Shown: piece by piece, positions 6,260 to 7,796 of the stretch
Numbering within the stretch: position 1 is the stretch's first letter
How the letters are laid out: each line of letters begins with the position of its first letter
Assembly: GCA_029935295.1 (NCBI GenBank)
Contig: JAOZKP010000129.1
Span: 1 to 7,796 of the forward strand
DNA length: 7,796 bases
Reading direction: 5' to 3'
Origin: a bacterium
GTDB lineage: Bacteria; Desulfobacterota; Anaeroferrophillalia; Anaeroferrophillales; Tharpellaceae
Made by a program: the position numbers and the translations under genes
Notes under the pieces: generated by a model
What the model was told of the DNA's origin: nothing
The model's input: only the letters and a program-made list of their open reading frames with translations
The model's database searches: none

Positions 6260-7474
6260 ATGGTCATAGAAAAAAAGCACACCGTACTTTTTGTAGATGA
6301 TGAACAGCGGGTTTTGAAATCTATAAAAAGGGGACTTATCGGCGAACCGTATCGTACCATTTTTGCTGCCAGTGGTATGGAAGCCCTGGAGATTTTAGCG
6401 GAAAAGCCGGTTGAAGTAATTGTTTCTGATATGAAGATGCCGGAGATGAACGGGCTCGAACTTCTCCAGGAAGTGGCGAAGCGCCATCCGGAGATTATTC
6501 GTCTAGTGCTCTCTGGATACTCGCATACCAGTACCGTTCTGGCAGCGGTTAATGAAGGAAGAATTTTTCGCTATATCACTAAACCATGGCGGATAGATGA
6601 CGATATCAAACCGGCTCTGGCAGCGGCTTTTGAACTCTATGATCAGCGGGTTGATGAGCGTCTGGAAGCGAAAAAGCTGCAGCTAAATAATACAGAACTC
6701 AAAGGGGCACTGGATGATGGCCGCAAAACTGTCTCCGAAACCAAAAAAGTGGCCAGTGAAATCTATCGTCGCAAAACTGATGCCCAGCGGCGCGCTCTTG
6801 AGCGGGTGCAGGGGCTTCTAAACTATGTTTCGAGTCAGGCGATCAACCTTGAGATGGGAGAGATAGATGACGAAAGCCGCAAACTTGTTGTTGAAATCAA
6901 GAACAGCTGTCGCGAGGCTATTGCGGGACTGGAAAAAGTTTATCTTTTCAATGCTCTAGAAGTCGGAGAAAGAAAGCCGGTTGCCGCTGTTCTTGAGTTA
7001 CCCAAATTTTTTGCCGAACTTGAGTCGGCGGTTAAAAAAGCGGCGCAATCTTCCGGTTTGACAATTATCTTTCAAACTGTTTCTGCTCTGCCGGAGCAGG
7101 TGGTGACCGATGTTGAGTTACTTCGGGTTATGCTTTGGGAAATTTTGGATAATGCTCTCCAGAATAGCCCGTCCGGTGGGATTGTTGTCTGTAATGTTGA
7201 ACCACAAGTTGTCAGTGAAGGGGTTTTACGGTTAACTACAGTGATTCGTGATACCGGTCCGGGAATCAAGGCAGCCGAGCTTAAAGAGTTGCAGCAACCC
7301 TTTTCCTGCGGCTCCTCCGGCAATAATCGCCAGTCCTGGGGCGTTGGTCTAAGCCTCGCCCGACTGATCGCTTCCCGACTGAACGGATCAATGAAAGTCG
7401 GCGAGGTTGACCAGGGCTGTCAGATTACGCTTACAGCTGAAGTTCGCATCAGTTCTAGCCCTGATACTGAATAA
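6260..7474 (+). CDS. REC-HATPase protein lacking a phosphoacceptor histidine
   Basis: The protein has 404 residues from ATG 6260, with AAAAGG (6246-6251) 8 nt upstream. The N-terminal receiver (about 7-122) has D13/D14 (LFVDDE), phosphoacceptor D57 (VSDMKMPEMNG), S85 (LSGY) and K108 (TKPWR). A long, highly charged helical region (about 128-190) probably forms a coiled coil, followed by helices to about 235 in the place of a DHp domain. The C-terminal ATPase of the GHKL fold (about 245-395) has N box EILDNA (E294, N298), G1 box DTGPGI (D331) and G2 box GVGLSL (G361-L366). No histidine occurs anywhere after the receiver (the last is in YSHTS), so the H box is missing although the ATP site looks intact. 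It resembles inverted REC-kinase proteins, but cannot autophosphorylate in the classical way. It may phosphorylate or bind another protein under receiver control, or modulate the sensor kinase. It is the last clear gene of the unit. Confidence 0.9.
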   Translation: MVIEKKHTVLFVDDEQRVLKSIKRGLIGEPYRTIFAASGMEALEILAEKPVEVIVSDMKMPEMNGLELLQEVAKRHPEIIRLVLSGYSHTSTVLAAVNEGRIFRYITKPWRIDDDIKPALAAAFELYDQRVDERLEAKKLQLNNTELKGALDDGRKTVSETKKVASEIYRRKTDAQRRALERVQGLLNYVSSQAINLEMGEIDDESRKLVVEIKNSCREAIAGLEKVYLFNALEVGERKPVAAVLELPKFFAELESAVKKAAQSSGLTIIFQTVSALPEQVVTDVELLRVMLWEILDNALQNSPSGGIVVCNVEPQVVSEGVLRLTTVIRDTGPGIKAAELKELQQPFSCGSSGNNRQSWGVGLSLARLIASRLNGSMKVGEVDQGCQITLTAEVRISSSPDTE

Positions 7475-7504
7475 GAGGAGTTTGCGATGAAGGTTAAGTC
7501 ATAA
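7475..7504 (+). other. Strong Shine-Dalgarno with five-codon ORF
   Basis: GAGGAG (7475-7480) starts immediately after the stop of the REC-HATPase gene. It is followed after 6 nt by ATG 7487 and only five codons (MKVKS) before TAA 7502-7504. The initiation site is better than that of most genes here. Two bases after its stop, ATG 7507 opens a 28-codon frame to TAG 7591-7593, whose product I do not recognise. This may be the stump of a lost downstream gene, a leader-type mini-ORF, or chance. No function is claimed. Confidence 0.35.
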
Positions 7505-7554
7505 GTATGGCTGAAATATTGAGGTTGCCAGTCGTAAGGTATGCGCTTTTCTAT

Positions 7555-7584
7555 TTGACTCGGAGTAAAAATTTATACCATAAT
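7555..7584 (+). promoter_or_regulatory. Putative sigma70-type promoter
   Basis: TTGACT (7555-7560) matches the -35 consensus at five of six positions. After an 18-bp spacer, CATAAT (7579-7584) matches the -10 consensus at five of six. The spacer and downstream bases are AT-rich. Transcription would begin near 7591. No protein gene follows, but a strong terminator does about 114 nt later, so the promoter would drive a short RNA. It is predicted from sequence only. Confidence 0.45.
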
Positions 7585-7623
7585 TTAATTTAGCAAATGA
7601 TAGCCTCAGAAAAGCCAAACTGG

Positions 7624-7657
7624 TAAAAGATTGGAATGAGAAATCAGGAATCTTTTA
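7624..7657 (+). repeat. Inverted repeat, 9-bp stem, directly before the terminator
   Basis: TAAAAGATT (7624-7632) and AATCTTTTA (7649-7657) are perfect reverse complements around a 16-nt loop. The hairpin ends one base before the terminator stem begins, so the two would stack in RNA. The stem is AT-rich and only moderately stable. Confidence 0.6.
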
Positions 7658-7658
7658 G

Positions 7659-7704
7659 ATAGCCAGACTACTTTTCAAAAAAGTAGCCTGGCTATTTTTG
7701 TTTT
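7659..7704 (+). terminator. Intrinsic (rho-independent) terminator
   Basis: The left arm has ATAGCCAG (7659-7666) and CTACTTTT (7668-7675), and the loop is CAA. The right arm has AAAAGTAG (7679-7686) and CTGGCTAT (7688-7695). That gives 16 pairs interrupted by one A-C mismatch, followed by TTTTGTTTT (7696-7704). The U tract is on the + strand side only, so it ends rightward transcription: that of the signalling operon and of the putative small RNA. Confidence 0.92.
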
Positions 7705-7796
7705 GTCGGCATATCTTAAAGCACGCCGTCTGACATTCCGGACAGAACACCCTGCGTCTTGGTAAGGAGAGGAAAGATTTTTTCTCAGAGTGATTA
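7705..7796. other. Unassigned sequence after the terminator
   Basis: I see no gene start, RNA gene or repeat here. A purine-rich AAGGAGAGG (7764-7772) resembles a ribosome site but has no start codon at a useful distance before the window ends. Two frames on the minus strand are open from the right edge, one of them cysteine-containing, but neither shows a recognisable family. Confidence 0.4.

Larger units (their letters stand above)
7591..7704 (+). ncRNA. Candidate small RNA of about 114 nt
   Basis: The interval is bounded by a good sigma70-like promoter (7555-7584) and a very stable intrinsic terminator (7659-7704). It contains no ORF with a ribosome site; the longest start, ATG 7597, gives nine codons without a Shine-Dalgarno. 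The predicted RNA has a single-stranded 5' part of about 33 nt, a 9-bp hairpin (7624-7657) and then the terminator hairpin with U tail. This is the usual layout of a trans-acting small RNA. I do not recognise the family. The same bases could instead be only the 3' untranslated region and terminator of the signalling operon. Confidence 0.35.

Noticed and set aside
7657..7795. Minus-strand open frame from the right edge with a CPEC-x-x-x-C-x-x-x-C pattern
   Set aside because: It is only about 46 residues, runs through the terminator hairpin, and another minus-strand frame is equally open. No family is recognisable, so it is not called a gene.
7764..7796. Ribosome-site-like AAGGAGAGG near the right end as the start of a next gene
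   Set aside because: No ATG, GTG or TTG lies at 5-10 nt; the GTG at 7790 is 17 nt away and the window ends.

Overview
The window is a stretch of bacterial chromosome of moderate, somewhat below 50% GC (judged by eye). It is almost entirely filled by a run of two-component signalling genes, all on the + strand. The combination of a PhnD-type periplasmic sensor histidine kinase, a REC-HDOD protein, a REC-HD-GYP protein, a stand-alone receiver with a coiled-coil tail and a REC-HATPase protein, with Gram-negative export and PAS architecture, is typical of Desulfobacterota (the former Deltaproteobacteria: sulfate, sulfur or metal reducers). That placement is an inference from gene style; no taxonomic marker gene is present.

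Layout. Positions 1-325 hold the 3' end of a receiver domain, probably the tail of a hybrid kinase cut by the window edge. Positions 358-3054 encode a large membrane sensor kinase (signal peptide, periplasmic PhnD-like binding domain, one membrane span, two PAS domains, DHp with His638, HATPase). Then follow REC-HDOD (3062-4261), REC-HD-GYP with an extra degenerate C-terminal receiver (4248-5651), a receiver-only protein with a coiled-coil tail (5694-6230) and a REC-HATPase protein with no candidate phosphoaccepting histidine (6260-7474). Gaps are 7, -14, 42 and 29 bp, so the genes read as one transcription unit whose promoter lies upstream of the window.

How the genes may work together. The PhnD-domain kinase is the only intact histidine phosphodonor in the window. 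Downstream of it lie four receivers that keep the Asp pair, phosphoacceptor Asp, Thr/Ser and Lys, and all four share a K-P-W signature at the conserved lysine. None of the outputs binds DNA. They are an HD-GYP (predicted c-di-GMP phosphodiesterase), an HDOD domain, a coiled-coil tail and a HATPase module. This looks like a branched one-to-many phosphotransfer cassette controlling c-di-GMP and protein-protein outputs rather than transcription. The branching is inference.

The 3' flank (7475-7796) has no convincing protein gene but is not empty. It holds a strong Shine-Dalgarno followed by a five-codon ORF, a sigma70-like promoter (TTGACT, 18 bp, CATAAT), and about 114 nt later a very strong intrinsic terminator preceded by a second hairpin. 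Together these make a candidate small RNA gene at about 7591-7704. The last 90 bases hold nothing I can identify.
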